Below, piece by piece: positions 26,855-35,888 of a stretch of DNA of 64,000 nt. This DNA comes from Candidatus Saccharimonadota bacterium (GTDB lineage Bacteria; Patescibacteriota; Saccharimonadia; Saccharimonadales; Saccharimonadaceae). The notes beneath the pieces were generated by a model that did no database searches, was not told the DNA's origin, and worked only from the letters and a program-made list of their open reading frames with translations. The position numbers and the translations under genes were made by a program. How positions within the stretch are numbered: position 1 is the stretch's first letter; the number at the start of each line of letters is the position of its first letter. The stretch is from assembly GCA_027492735.1 (NCBI GenBank), contig JAPUEE010000013.1, forward strand, positions 29,445-93,444, given 5' to 3'.

Positions 26855-27151
26855 ATGGCCGGCATGAAAGATCAAATGGCATTAGTAATGAAATTAAAAA
26901 AAGCTCAGAAAGAGCTATCGAAAGAAGTCGTCGAAGTCGAAGCAGGTGATGGCGCCGTCGTCGTGCAGATCAATGGTGAACTAAAGATTGTTAGTGTAAA
27001 ACTCGATCCTGAATTGATCGACCTCGACAATGTTGCCGAACTAGAGGGCTGGATCAAAGCCGCTATGCGTGATGGTCTCAAAGAAGCCCAAGAAGTCGCC
27101 GCCGAGAAAATGAAACCTCTCATGGGCGGTCTGAGCGGCCTCGGAATGTAA
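26855..27151 (+). CDS. ybaB: YbaB/EbfC nucleoid-associated protein
   Basis: A 98-residue protein with the YbaB layout: a helical start with repeated Lys, then VVEVEAGDGAVVVQINGELKI and a C-terminal helix ending MGGLSGLGM. It binds DNA as a dimer. The dnaX-ybaB-recR neighbourhood of many bacteria is partly kept here (dnaX, dnaB and a minus-strand gene, then ybaB and recR). GAAGGAGG ribosome site 6 bases upstream. Confidence 0.93.
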   Translation: MAGMKDQMALVMKLKKAQKELSKEVVEVEAGDGAVVVQINGELKIVSVKLDPELIDLDNVAELEGWIKAAMRDGLKEAQEVAAEKMKPLMGGLSGLGM

Positions 27152-27163
27152 ACCAGGCTCGAA

Positions 27164-27784
27164 ATGAATAATTCAGCTCTACCACGTGCATTATCAAACC
27201 TCATAGACGCCTTTGGGGCTCTGCCTGGCGTTGGAGCTCGAACTGCTGAACGCTACGCCTATGCGACACTAAAAGGCGATCATGGAAAAGCTGTCCAACT
27301 ATCGACAGCCCTAGCCAAGATCCATAATTCAGTGAAATTATGTCCGAAAACGTTCGCGCTCATTGACGCTGACGAAGAGGTATCGCCACTCTATGCTGAC
27401 CCAGAACGTGATCGAACTGTCGTTGCCGTCGTCGAGGAGCCTTTTGACGTCGTAGCGATCGAAAACACGCATCAGTTCAAAGGAACCTATCACGTTCTCG
27501 GCGGTGCCATCTCGCCCATTGATGGTGTAGGCCCAGAGCAACTACATATCCCAGAACTCATCCGTCGCCTGCGTGAAGACAAAACACGTGAAGTAATCCT
27601 AGCTACCAATGCTAGCGTCGAAGGCGAATCAACAGCACTCTACATTCAAAAACAGCTCGAAGAAGCTGATTTAGAAGATATTAAAATCACTCGCTTGGCT
27701 CGCGGTCTCCCGATTGGTGTCGATCTAGAATACGCTGATCAGATCACTCTGACTCATGCGCTCAACGGGCGTCGCGAGCTGTAA
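27164..27784 (+). CDS. recR: Recombination protein RecR
   Basis: A 206-residue protein: N-terminal helix-hairpin-helix (LPGVGARTAERYA), Toprim domain (VVEEPFDVVAIE, YHVLGGAISPIDGVGPEQL) and C-terminal Walker-B-like part (LARGLPIGVDLEYADQITL). It loads RecA at gaps with RecO/RecF. The four-cysteine zinc finger at about 55-80 is degenerate: only Cys60 is left. It lies 12 bases after ybaB, and its stop codon overlaps the terminator stem. Confidence 0.95.
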   Translation: MNNSALPRALSNLIDAFGALPGVGARTAERYAYATLKGDHGKAVQLSTALAKIHNSVKLCPKTFALIDADEEVSPLYADPERDRTVVAVVEEPFDVVAIENTHQFKGTYHVLGGAISPIDGVGPEQLHIPELIRRLREDKTREVILATNASVEGESTALYIQKQLEEADLEDIKITRLARGLPIGVDLEYADQITLTHALNGRREL

Positions 27785-27810
27785 AGCCTCCGCTATTAAC
27801 GGAGGCTTTT
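27783..27810. terminator. Bidirectional terminator between recR and DUF4352 gene
   Basis: AAAGCCTCCG (27783-27792) pairs with CGGAGGCTTT (27800-27809) around a 7-base loop. The T run on one strand and the A run on the other allow it to serve both convergent genes. Confidence 0.85.
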
Positions 27811-27827
27811 GGTCGTCACGACGACTA

Positions 27828-28385
27828 CTATAGTTTAATTTCTAATTTCTTACTAGACCAGAATGATGGCTCGTAGCGCAATGTCAAGCCCGTGTCTCCA
27901 GCGGGAACTTCAAACACAATAAAGCCGGACGTTTTACCACCAGCAGCTAGGTCTCCGCTACCAAGCGACCCATCTACTCCAAACGTGCTGGCATCTATAT
28001 CTGTAATCTTTCCGTTGCTATCTTGGATTTTCCAATCAAAAGTGTTATAGCTCACCTCATTAGAAGAACCATTCTCTATAGACACCTCAACTTTCACGTA
28101 TTCTTTACCTGAATCTGGCTTTATAAATTGATTACCGCTATTCCAATTACGCTCAGCACTCTGAACAATGACCTTCTTGTCATCAAAAGCTATAGTGTCA
28201 CCTATTTTAAAATCCGTCTTTTCCTGTGATGAAGAATTTGTATTATCGGCATCAGAGATCTTCGTGCCATTATCTTTTGACGCAGACGAAGCAACCACGC
28301 CAATTACAATAGCTATCAATATCCAAAACCAAATTCTCTTATGTACTGGTTTTTTATTTTTTACCGCTTTTTGTCCGTCGCTCAT
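27828..28385 (-). CDS. Membrane-anchored DUF4352-like protein
   Basis: A 185-residue protein: basic cytoplasmic tail, one membrane helix (about residues 17-36), a Ser/Asn/Asp-rich linker, then a beta-sandwich domain. KPDSGKEYVKVEVSIENGSS is the typical second strand pair of DUF4352/telomeric-repeat-like extracellular domains. The ATG at 28385 is supported by AAAGGAGGAG 5 bases upstream. It faces outward; function unknown. A large inverted repeat lies between it and the upstream gene on the same strand. Confidence 0.75.
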   Translation of the reverse strand: MSDGQKAVKNKKPVHKRIWFWILIAIVIGVVASSASKDNGTKISDADNTNSSSQEKTDFKIGDTIAFDDKKVIVQSAERNWNSGNQFIKPDSGKEYVKVEVSIENGSSNEVSYNTFDWKIQDSNGKITDIDASTFGVDGSLGSGDLAAGGKTSGFIVFEVPAGDTGLTLRYEPSFWSSKKLEIKL

Positions 28386-28435
28386 AGCTCCTCCTTTAAT
28401 TATTAATATTGCAATTTCATCCCATAAAAAATGGA

Positions 28436-28530
28436 CAACCATTGCTGGCTGTCTAGTTCCATTATCCGGTTAACGGGGCAATGGTTGCCCAAATTTTCCG
28501 TTGACCGGATGATAATATTAGAACTAGACA
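28436..28530 (-). repeat. Large inverted repeat with alternative pairings (possible attenuator or MITE-like element)
   Basis: TGTCTAGTTC (28450-28459) and GAACTAGACA (28521-28530) are exact complements. Inside, 28461-28476 pairs with 28498-28516 with a 3-base bulge and one wobble, and the centre 28476-28490 is a GGGCAA/TTGCCC hairpin. Separately, CAACCATTGC (28436-28445) can pair with GCAATGGTTG (28478-28487), which excludes the large fold; on the minus strand this second hairpin is followed by CCATTTTTT. It lies in the leader of the DUF4352-like gene. Confidence 0.65.
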
Positions 28531-28555
28531 ATAAGCATTATAGCATAAATTATTT

Positions 28556-30298
28556 CTAGTGAACTATAAAATAGAATCCGTCGCGTTCCTCTATACGGTA
28601 ACGCTCGGAGATTTTCTGGACAAAGTTACTGTCTCTCGTTACAAACAGGTAGTTAGCTAGATCGTCACGAGTCAGTGAAAAATTCTCGACTTTGTTGCGC
28701 CAGACTTCCTGCTGTTGCCAAATTGGCTCCGGTATACGCGCAAAAAATCCGATGTTGAGTGTCAGATTATTTTGTAGAGCCGCCTGAGCCATTTTATATG
28801 TGCCGCTATGGTCGCCGCGAAATCCCTTGTCGAGCATGACGATATGGCGCTGCGTAGTGACAATATCTGTGATATTCGGCGCTACGAACTCTGGTCCTGG
28901 TACTTGCTGAATACGCACAAAGCCTTCGCGTTTAGCTACCGCTTTTTCGCTATACCAAATATCAGCCAACTGAACGAGTGATAGAACCGCCAAACACCCG
29001 GTCAGCAGGGCGGGTGTTGCTTTCTTGTAGCGCAACACGAGTCGAGAGAAACCGTAGATCACTAATAGTATGACAACATAATAGAACACCCAGGCTTCAC
29101 GCGCGGCTGCTCGAAATGCAGACCAAACATCATATATCTTTTGCGGTACTGAATAGGAAAATAAAGTTATTGGTCCCATATCTACTCTGATGCCAATCGC
29201 AAAAATCAACAGGCTCAAACAGGCAGCTAAAATCAATGAGTTTCGTAGTTTATGTGCGCGAAATCGAGCAATGCCGTGACGCCACAGTTTTTTATAGTGT
29301 CCGCATAATTTATATACTATGAAAAAGATCATGAGCCACACGCCGAGACCTAACCACATGAGAGTCTCCGGTGAGGTAGAGGCATTAGGGAAGCCCGGAA
29401 TGAGTGCGGAGAATCCACTAGGATTTGCGAAACTGAGCAAGTTAAATCCTTTCTCCGATAGATCTCGAACTTCTGCACCATTACCGAGATCAAACCCGCC
29501 AATCATCCAGAAAACGAAAGCCATAGCTATAATCGGTATCATGATCTTTGTGAGCAGGAGAAGACAGTTTTTCCATGTAACATCTGACATGGTCCTAAAG
29601 GCAGAAATGGCTAACATCGCAGCGAGCATTGGCATAAAATACGGGTGTACCAGTACTGCCGCAACGAGTAAACTACTCCACGCCAGCAGAAATGACCAGT
29701 TCTTTTTGAACTTTGGCGCATCCCATACCAACAATATACCCAGCAAAATGAGCCAGTGCGCCGCCAGTGCCGCATGATAGAGCGTACGGGCAATCAACAT
29801 TGGTGTTACAACAAATAACAGAGCGCCGGCAGCTACGAATACTATCTGCCATGCCATTTTTTGATTAGGTTTCCCGGCAAAGAGTTTTAGCCATACCTTG
29901 CGCACCAGGATCGCAGCTAATCCGCCCATTAGAACATAACAACCGAGCGCCCACATGCCAAAATACTGAAAATTCTCTGGCAATACACCAGCTAGCCACT
30001 TGAAAGGAAAGGCGAGGAGCGGAATCGCATCTGTGAATGTCACGGGTAGACCTTCTGGGTACGCCAGCCCATTAATCACTCCTCCAGTCGAGTCAGCTCG
30101 GAAAAACTCCCAACCAACAAAATGCTGGGCTGTATCATGAGTAATCGATTGAAATATCCAGTCTGTATAACCAGGATTGACGATCGAAAGACCGTAAAAA
30201 GCTGTAAAAAATAACGCACCTACGAGCCCGCCAATGACGAAACTGCCCATCGGGCGTGTCATAAACTCTGCTGCTTTACGTTTATATTTTGAAAACAT
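28556..30298 (-). CDS. Large membrane protein, GT-C glycosyltransferase-like
   Basis: A 580-residue protein with about twelve membrane helices and a soluble C-terminal domain of about 120 residues. The general build (long loop after helix 1, conserved HW near ITHDTAQHFVGW) resembles GT-C type or YfhO-like membrane proteins, but no decisive motif is seen. The ATG at 30298 was chosen because TATAAT (minus strand, 30308-30313) lies 9 bases before it; longer in-frame starts would cross that promoter and the divergent gene. Expected role in surface glycans. Confidence 0.6.
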   Translation of the reverse strand: MFSKYKRKAAEFMTRPMGSFVIGGLVGALFFTAFYGLSIVNPGYTDWIFQSITHDTAQHFVGWEFFRADSTGGVINGLAYPEGLPVTFTDAIPLLAFPFKWLAGVLPENFQYFGMWALGCYVLMGGLAAILVRKVWLKLFAGKPNQKMAWQIVFVAAGALLFVVTPMLIARTLYHAALAAHWLILLGILLVWDAPKFKKNWSFLLAWSSLLVAAVLVHPYFMPMLAAMLAISAFRTMSDVTWKNCLLLLTKIMIPIIAMAFVFWMIGGFDLGNGAEVRDLSEKGFNLLSFANPSGFSALIPGFPNASTSPETLMWLGLGVWLMIFFIVYKLCGHYKKLWRHGIARFRAHKLRNSLILAACLSLLIFAIGIRVDMGPITLFSYSVPQKIYDVWSAFRAAAREAWVFYYVVILLVIYGFSRLVLRYKKATPALLTGCLAVLSLVQLADIWYSEKAVAKREGFVRIQQVPGPEFVAPNITDIVTTQRHIVMLDKGFRGDHSGTYKMAQAALQNNLTLNIGFFARIPEPIWQQQEVWRNKVENFSLTRDDLANYLFVTRDSNFVQKISERYRIEERDGFYFIVH

Positions 30299-30307
30299 TG
30301 TCCATTC

Positions 30308-30317
30308 ATTATACAAT
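30308..30317. promoter_or_regulatory. Overlapping divergent -10 elements
   Basis: The ten bases ATTATACAAT hold TATAAT on the minus strand (30308-30313) and TACAAT on the plus strand (30312-30317). Start codons lie 9 bases away on the minus side (30298) and 6 bases away on the plus side (30324). Confidence 0.65.
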
Positions 30318-30323
30318 AGTCTC

Positions 30324-31394
30324 ATGCTAAACGAAGAGCAAAGAGAATATATCGAGAAAGCCCAAACTATTTTAGTGATCCAGGCTGAAAATCCAGATGG
30401 TGACTCACTAGGATCGGCTCTGGCGCTCGAGGAAATCTTTGGCGCAATGGGCAAACAAGTCTCGCTCCACTGTCCAGTACAAATTCCAACCTACCTACGT
30501 CATATTAGTGGCTGGGACAGGGTGACTCCAGATTTTCTAAATAATGCCGATATGGCAATCATTGTCGATACTTTATCAAAAATCTTGTTATCAAAGACAC
30601 TCGATAATCCGATCGCTCGGAGCTTTTTGGAGTCGAAACCGGTCGTAGTGCTAGATCATCACGTGAGTGTCGAGCCAGACTTACCATTTAATGCTCATTA
30701 CATTACGAGTCAGACTGCCGTGGCTACTGGTGAGCTCATTTATGATATTGCCAGCGAAGAATCATGGCCAGTTAACGTGCAAGCTGCCTCTCATTTGTTC
30801 ATATCGATCCAAGCCGATAGCCTTGGCCTAACAACGGCTGCAACGACTGCTGAGAGCTTTGCTGCGTGCGCAGAACTCGTCCGACTGGGCGCAGTGCCAG
30901 CTGATATCGAAGCCGCTAGGCGTGAACTCATGAAAAAATCGCCTGAAATCTTGCGCTACAAAGGTCAGCTCATCGAACGAATTGAGTATTTCAACGATGG
31001 CCGCACCGCGTTAATCAACATACCTTTTGACGAAATTCACGAGTATAGTAATCAATATAATCCAACTATGCTGGTACTCGATGAAATGCGCCTCGTTATC
31101 GGTGTCGACGTTGCCATTGGCGTTAAAACGTATCCTGACGGCAAACTCACTGGAAAACTGCGTTCTAACATCCCAGTATCTCATTTTGCCGCTAAATACT
31201 TCGGTGGCGATGGTCATCCATTCGCGTCAGGATTCCGTATTTATGAAAGTTACGACGAATTCCTGCCCGAACTCGTACAATGTATGGAAAAGGTTTACGC
31301 AGAATACGATTCCGAACATCCTCGCGAAGAGACGACGACCCAGTCAGACAAAAATGATGGCTTTAAAAGTTTTCGAATAAAAGAGGGCAGCTAG
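30324..31394 (+). CDS. DHH-family phosphoesterase (NrnA-like)
   Basis: A 356-residue protein with DHH/DHHA1 layout: ENPDGDSLGSAL (motif I), IIVDT (motif II), VVLDHHVS (motif III), and FGGDGHPFASGFRI (GGGH substrate loop). NrnA-type enzymes degrade nanoRNA and pAp or cyclic dinucleotides. The first His of motif I (HxxPDxD) is Ala here, so metal binding at that site would differ. The ATG at 30324 is 6 bases after TACAAT, i.e. a leaderless start. The Nudix gene begins directly at the next base after its stop. Confidence 0.85.
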   Translation: MLNEEQREYIEKAQTILVIQAENPDGDSLGSALALEEIFGAMGKQVSLHCPVQIPTYLRHISGWDRVTPDFLNNADMAIIVDTLSKILLSKTLDNPIARSFLESKPVVVLDHHVSVEPDLPFNAHYITSQTAVATGELIYDIASEESWPVNVQAASHLFISIQADSLGLTTAATTAESFAACAELVRLGAVPADIEAARRELMKKSPEILRYKGQLIERIEYFNDGRTALINIPFDEIHEYSNQYNPTMLVLDEMRLVIGVDVAIGVKTYPDGKLTGKLRSNIPVSHFAAKYFGGDGHPFASGFRIYESYDEFLPELVQCMEKVYAEYDSEHPREETTTQSDKNDGFKSFRIKEGS

Positions 31395-31970
31395 ATGTCA
31401 CCTGATACAACAGTTCTAATCAACCTACTGGAAAATTTTGTTCCAGAGGGCGAGCAAGAATCAACCAACCACAAACTATTCCTGGAGCGAGCCCGAGATC
31501 CTATTAATCTAACTCGTAATTCTGATGCTCATTTTACGGCCAGCGCCTTTGTCCTCAATCAGGATCATACGAAAGTTCTCGCTATCTTTCATAACATTTA
31601 TCAAAGCTGGGGCTGGATGGGAGGACATGCTGACGGCGATCCAGATCTGCTACATGTCGCCGAGAAAGAAACCGAAGAGGAAAGTAGCATTTCTAATCTG
31701 ACACTACTTCATCCAGCGCCAATCTCAATAGAGCGTATTCCCGTCCTAGCTCATGTTCGTCGCGGTGTTTCCGTACCCGAACATACGCATCTCAATGTGA
31801 CCTTCCTCTTTCAGGCCAACGATTCGGCCGAACTCAAGATTCGACCTGACGAGAATAGCGGCGTCAAATGGATTCCGCTGAGCGAGTTTGTTACCACATC
31901 ACTAGAACCACATATGCAGGTAATCTACCAGAAAATTATCGACCGTATACAGAATGGAGACATAGTATGA
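31395..31970 (+). CDS. Nudix hydrolase
   Basis: A 191-residue protein with a Nudix box at about residues 76-98: GGHADGDPDLLHVAEKE followed by TEEES, matching Gx5Ex7REUxEExGU except that the box has a Lys-Glu pair where Arg-Glu is usual. Family members split nucleoside diphosphates linked to another group. It is abutted to the DHH gene and overlaps cysS by four bases, so the three form an operon. Substrate not predictable. Confidence 0.85.
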   Translation: MSPDTTVLINLLENFVPEGEQESTNHKLFLERARDPINLTRNSDAHFTASAFVLNQDHTKVLAIFHNIYQSWGWMGGHADGDPDLLHVAEKETEEESSISNLTLLHPAPISIERIPVLAHVRRGVSVPEHTHLNVTFLFQANDSAELKIRPDENSGVKWIPLSEFVTTSLEPHMQVIYQKIIDRIQNGDIV

Positions 31971-33373
31971 AACTGTTCAACACCCGAACGAAGCAAGTTG
32001 ACGAATTCAAGCCATTGGACGACAGTAATGTCGTTCGCATCTACTCTTGCGGTCCCACGGTCTATAATCACGCTCATATAGGAAATTTGAGTGCCTACAT
32101 AGTTGCCGACATGCTACGTCGATCAGTGCAGCTTGCTGGTTATGAGACACGCCATGTTATGAATTTTACTGATGTTGATGACAAAACGATTCGTGATTCA
32201 GCTCGCAACTATCCCGATCTAGACCCGGCTGAAGCCTTGACGAAACTAACTCGTCATTACGAGACAATATTCCTGTGCGAAATGCAGGAAATCGGCAACG
32301 ACACCGAGTCCTTGACCTTCGTTCGTGCAACTGATTCGATAGAGGCCATGAAAACTCTCATCACTAACCTCGTCAATCAAGGCGTTGCCTATATTGCAGA
32401 TGACGGGGTGTATTTTTCGATCTCAAAATACCAAGAATCGAGACGTTATGGCCAACTGTCTCACGTAGAGTTGGCGGCTGATACAAAATCTCGTGTCAAT
32501 AATGACGAATACGACAAAGATTCAGCCCAGGATTTTGCGCTCTGGAAAACACAAAAACCTGGCGAGCCAGCATGGTCGTTTACGATTGACGATGTTGACC
32601 TAACAGGTCGACCGGGCTGGCATATTGAATGTTCCGTTATGAGCGTCGGAGAGCTCGGGCAACCGTTCGATATTCATACAGGCGGTATCGATCTCATCTT
32701 TCCGCATCACGAAAACGAGATCGCTCAGAGCACGGCCGGCGATCAACCCGAACTCTATGCCAACTTCTTTGTCCATAACGAACATTTGCTCGTCGATGGG
32801 ATAAAAATGGCAAAGAGTAAACGCAACTTTTATACCCTTGTCGACGTCAAGGAGCAGCACTTTGATCCATTAGATTTCCGTATGTTGATTCTGCAGAGCC
32901 ACTATCAAAGTGCCAGTAATTTCAGCTGGGATAACCTGACAGCTGCACAGAATCGACGACGCAACTGGCGAAACAAAGCCGAACTGCGTTGGCAAATTCC
33001 GGACTCTAGTGATGACGGTCAGGTCGAAATCGTCAACAACTTGCTCGACCAAGCGAAAGCCGCGCTTCTCGATAATCTCGATACACCAAACGCACTAAAA
33101 TATATTGATGAGGCATTCGATCAACTCAGTTATGACAATCTGAGCCATTTTGCGCTCGATAATATCATAAACTTTATCGACGATTGTCTGGGGTTGGCTA
33201 TTCGAATTGCTACACCCAATATTTCTGAAACCGATAGAAACGACATCCAAATCCGTTTCGAGGCAAAGACAAACAAAGACTTTGAACGAGCCGACCAGAT
33301 ACGTCAATCACTATCTAGCAATGGCATCCTATTAAATGACCTGAGTGATCACACCATCTGGAATCGTCAATAG
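31967..33373 (+). CDS. cysS: Cysteinyl-tRNA synthetase
   Basis: A 468-residue class Ia synthetase: SCGPTVYNHAHIGN (HIGH motif as HIGN, first zinc Cys), GWHIECSVM (second Cys), FPHHENEIAQS (His and Glu zinc ligands) and KMAKSKRN (KMSKS). The zinc site that senses cysteine is complete. Length is normal. The ATG at 31967 overlaps the Nudix stop (ATGA). Longer in-frame extension upstream lies inside the Nudix gene and is not counted. Confidence 0.97.
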   Translation: MKLFNTRTKQVDEFKPLDDSNVVRIYSCGPTVYNHAHIGNLSAYIVADMLRRSVQLAGYETRHVMNFTDVDDKTIRDSARNYPDLDPAEALTKLTRHYETIFLCEMQEIGNDTESLTFVRATDSIEAMKTLITNLVNQGVAYIADDGVYFSISKYQESRRYGQLSHVELAADTKSRVNNDEYDKDSAQDFALWKTQKPGEPAWSFTIDDVDLTGRPGWHIECSVMSVGELGQPFDIHTGGIDLIFPHHENEIAQSTAGDQPELYANFFVHNEHLLVDGIKMAKSKRNFYTLVDVKEQHFDPLDFRMLILQSHYQSASNFSWDNLTAAQNRRRNWRNKAELRWQIPDSSDDGQVEIVNNLLDQAKAALLDNLDTPNALKYIDEAFDQLSYDNLSHFALDNIINFIDDCLGLAIRIATPNISETDRNDIQIRFEAKTNKDFERADQIRQSLSSNGILLNDLSDHTIWNRQ

Positions 33374-33381
33374 TTGAAAAT

Positions 33382-34581
33382 TTACTTTTCGCGCCTAAGG
33401 AATTTTGGTAAACGAATCTTGATAAAGTCACGCCCAACATCAAACACTGGAGCTGGCGCATCGTCGTCATCAGCGTCCATAATCACGCTGTCAGTTTTGG
33501 ATTTTCGACGACGACGAGAATAGAAGGCTTCTTTGGCTAGAACTACCAAACTACCGGCTACTGGAATAGCTACCAATGCGCCCAGTAGTCCGCCAACATT
33601 CAAACCGAGTAGAATCGCTATCAATATAATGAGAGCCGATAGATTTAATTTCTTTGACTGAATATGTGGAGCAATCAGATTATTTTCAATCTGTTGTTCA
33701 ACGATAAAGTAGGCCAGATAGATGAGCGCTGCAGGCCATGAGTAAATCAGTAGCAACAATGTTACTACGCCACCGCCAATGATAGCGCCGAACATCGGTA
33801 CGAACGTCATCACAAATATGATGGTCCAGGCTGGCCAAGCGAGCGATAGTTCAAATCCAAAGATCAAGCTCAAAATAGCTACGGCTATAGCTGTCAACGT
33901 AGCGCTGATGAGAGCCACCGTGATCTGACCGCTCATGTATCCAGTGACGACATTTGAAATTTTGCGAGCAACAGCCTGGTGATGCTTTCGCTTTTTATCA
34001 TCGGTATAGGCGAGTCGCCAATATTTTTCCTCCCAGGTTGGCCCTTCGATGAGCATGAGAAATGTCAGCACTGCGACAAAGATACTATTAACCGTGGCGC
34101 CCACTAGGCCATTCAATATACCAACAAATGAGCCGCCGATAGCACCAGCAGCACTGGCAGCTTCTTTCTGCAAGCCATTGATCCAATCATGATATTGATC
34201 GGTCAAATTATATTTAGCGAGGAAATCACCCAACCACAACGTATTTTTCTGTAACGATTCTAACAAGTGCGGAAAATCAGCTAAAAAGTTTGCTAGCTGT
34301 TTCACAAACACTGGTACAACGTTGAAAAAGACTAAAACAAAAACAGCGAGTATCATGAGGTATGCTACGAGCGTTGCGAATGCACGAGACTTGCCAGGCA
34401 AATGTCGCGCCAACCATGAAACTGGTCGATTGAGTACGAGAGCGAGGAAAAATGAGATAGCTACAATAACTAATGGACCTCTCGCCAGCCAAACAAATCC
34501 AATAACCCCTGCAAATCCTAGAATAACGAGCCAAAATCTGATAAATGTTCCCGTATCAACTGTTACTTTCGTATCTTTCAT
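33382..34581 (-). CDS. AI-2E family (PerM/UPF0118) transporter
   Basis: A 399-residue membrane protein: paired helices at the N terminus, a soluble middle segment (about 65-150), then five to six helices with FVPMFGAIIGGG and YFIVEQQIENNLIAP, the signature of the AI-2E/PerM exporter family. Proteins of this family export small molecules or ions; substrate unknown. The ATG at 34581 lies 6 bases after TACAAT (minus strand, 34588-34593), so the message is leaderless. The acidic/basic tail is cytoplasmic. Confidence 0.85.
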   Translation of the reverse strand: MKDTKVTVDTGTFIRFWLVILGFAGVIGFVWLARGPLVIVAISFFLALVLNRPVSWLARHLPGKSRAFATLVAYLMILAVFVLVFFNVVPVFVKQLANFLADFPHLLESLQKNTLWLGDFLAKYNLTDQYHDWINGLQKEAASAAGAIGGSFVGILNGLVGATVNSIFVAVLTFLMLIEGPTWEEKYWRLAYTDDKKRKHHQAVARKISNVVTGYMSGQITVALISATLTAIAVAILSLIFGFELSLAWPAWTIIFVMTFVPMFGAIIGGGVVTLLLLIYSWPAALIYLAYFIVEQQIENNLIAPHIQSKKLNLSALIILIAILLGLNVGGLLGALVAIPVAGSLVVLAKEAFYSRRRRKSKTDSVIMDADDDDAPAPVFDVGRDFIKIRLPKFLRREK

Positions 34582-34613
34582 GATCCAATTGTAGAACAAC
34601 ACCCGTGAAAAGT

Positions 34614-35849
34614 CTAGCCGTAATAGCGACGAAGCCACGTTTCACGCAGTTCGCCGAAACGACCATCTTCTAACGCAATTCTGATCTGCTCCATGAGTCG
34701 AATAATAAACCGTACGTTGTGCTGCGATAGGAGCGTCATTGCCTCGGACCTATCGCTCATGTCGAGAGATTTTAATTTTGCACGCAGGTTTGCACGAGTC
34801 ATACCAGCCATACAGGTCGGGCAATCGCATTCCGCATCGAGCAAACGCTGGTCATCTTTAAACTCCGCCCGTTTTAGATTGATATCACCGTCCAACGTGT
34901 AAATGCGACCATGGCGTGCCTCGCGAGTCGGTGCGACACAGTCAAAGGTATCCGCACCATTTTCGACACCAGCAAAAATGTCATCTGGCTTTGATAATCC
35001 CAATAGATGTCGCGGTTTGTTTTCTGGCAGTATTCGCGTCATCCAGGCCAATATCTGACCCAGGTTTTCTTTCTCAAACGCACCGCCCAAACCAAAACCA
35101 TCAAACTCCCAGCCTTCAACAGACATTTCAGTCAAATCGTGCGCGGCCTTTTCGCGCAAATCCTGCCAATGACCGCCCTGTAGCACTCCGTAGAGAGCCT
35201 GATATGGTCGATCGGACCGCATTGCCGTCTGGCGGGCATGTTCGCGCAAACTACGCTCCGCCCAGAGCCTGGTTCGCTCTAACGCTTCGATATTGTATTC
35301 GTAACTATCACTAATACTCGTTAGCTCGTCAAATGCCATCATGACATCAGCGCCCAATTTATGCTGCGTTGCAATCGACATCTCTGGCGTGAATTTTATG
35401 ATTCGGCTAGAGAAGGGATCACGAAACTCGACACCCTCGTCATCAACCAGCGCCAATCGTTCCTCCTTGCGCGTCAATCGCTCGGCGATCATTTCGTCCT
35501 TTTGGTCCATCGATACAATCTTGCCGAGACCCGACCCTAACGACATCACCTGAAAGCCACCGCTATCGGTCAGAGTCGGCCCGTTCCAGCCACTAAACTG
35601 TGCGAGACCACCGCTCGCATCGATCATAACCGCCCGACGTAGTAGGTGATAGCCATTTGATAGCATTGCCTGTGCGCCTATTGAACGTAAATTATCCGGT
35701 GGCAAAAATTTTACCTCAGCATGCGTCCCAACCACCGTGAACGTAGGCGTTTTGATTTCGCCATGCGGCATCTTTATCGCTCCGGCACGAGCTAACGGAA
35801 ATTCTGCGCCGCCACGCGCAGTAATAACAAAAGAAAAATCTGATTTCAC
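34614..35849 (-). CDS. tgt: tRNA-guanine transglycosylase
   Basis: A 411-residue protein: LTDSGGFQVMSLG, AFDELTS (general acid/base Asp), FGLGGAFEKE, and DTFDCVAPTREARHG with the nucleophilic Asp. Zinc site CDCPTC plus downstream Cys/His is intact. It exchanges G34 for a queuosine precursor in tRNAs with GUN anticodons such as the tRNA-Tyr(GTA) here. The GTG at 35849 is chosen because TATAAT (35857-35862, minus strand) ends 7 bases before it. It is longer than E. coli Tgt through an insertion of about 30 residues near 90-120. Confidence 0.93.
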   Translation of the reverse strand: MKSDFSFVITARGGAEFPLARAGAIKMPHGEIKTPTFTVVGTHAEVKFLPPDNLRSIGAQAMLSNGYHLLRRAVMIDASGGLAQFSGWNGPTLTDSGGFQVMSLGSGLGKIVSMDQKDEMIAERLTRKEERLALVDDEGVEFRDPFSSRIIKFTPEMSIATQHKLGADVMMAFDELTSISDSYEYNIEALERTRLWAERSLREHARQTAMRSDRPYQALYGVLQGGHWQDLREKAAHDLTEMSVEGWEFDGFGLGGAFEKENLGQILAWMTRILPENKPRHLLGLSKPDDIFAGVENGADTFDCVAPTREARHGRIYTLDGDINLKRAEFKDDQRLLDAECDCPTCMAGMTRANLRAKLKSLDMSDRSEAMTLLSQHNVRFIIRLMEQIRIALEDGRFGELRETWLRRYYG

Positions 35850-35888
35850 GGAGACAATTATAGCATCGTCGCAGGGCAAAGCGACGAT

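Noticed and set aside
30299..30454. Upstream extension of the 580-residue membrane protein into the divergent gene
   Set aside because: It crosses the divergent promoter and overlaps the DHH coding region; the extra residues are not helix-like or conserved in character.
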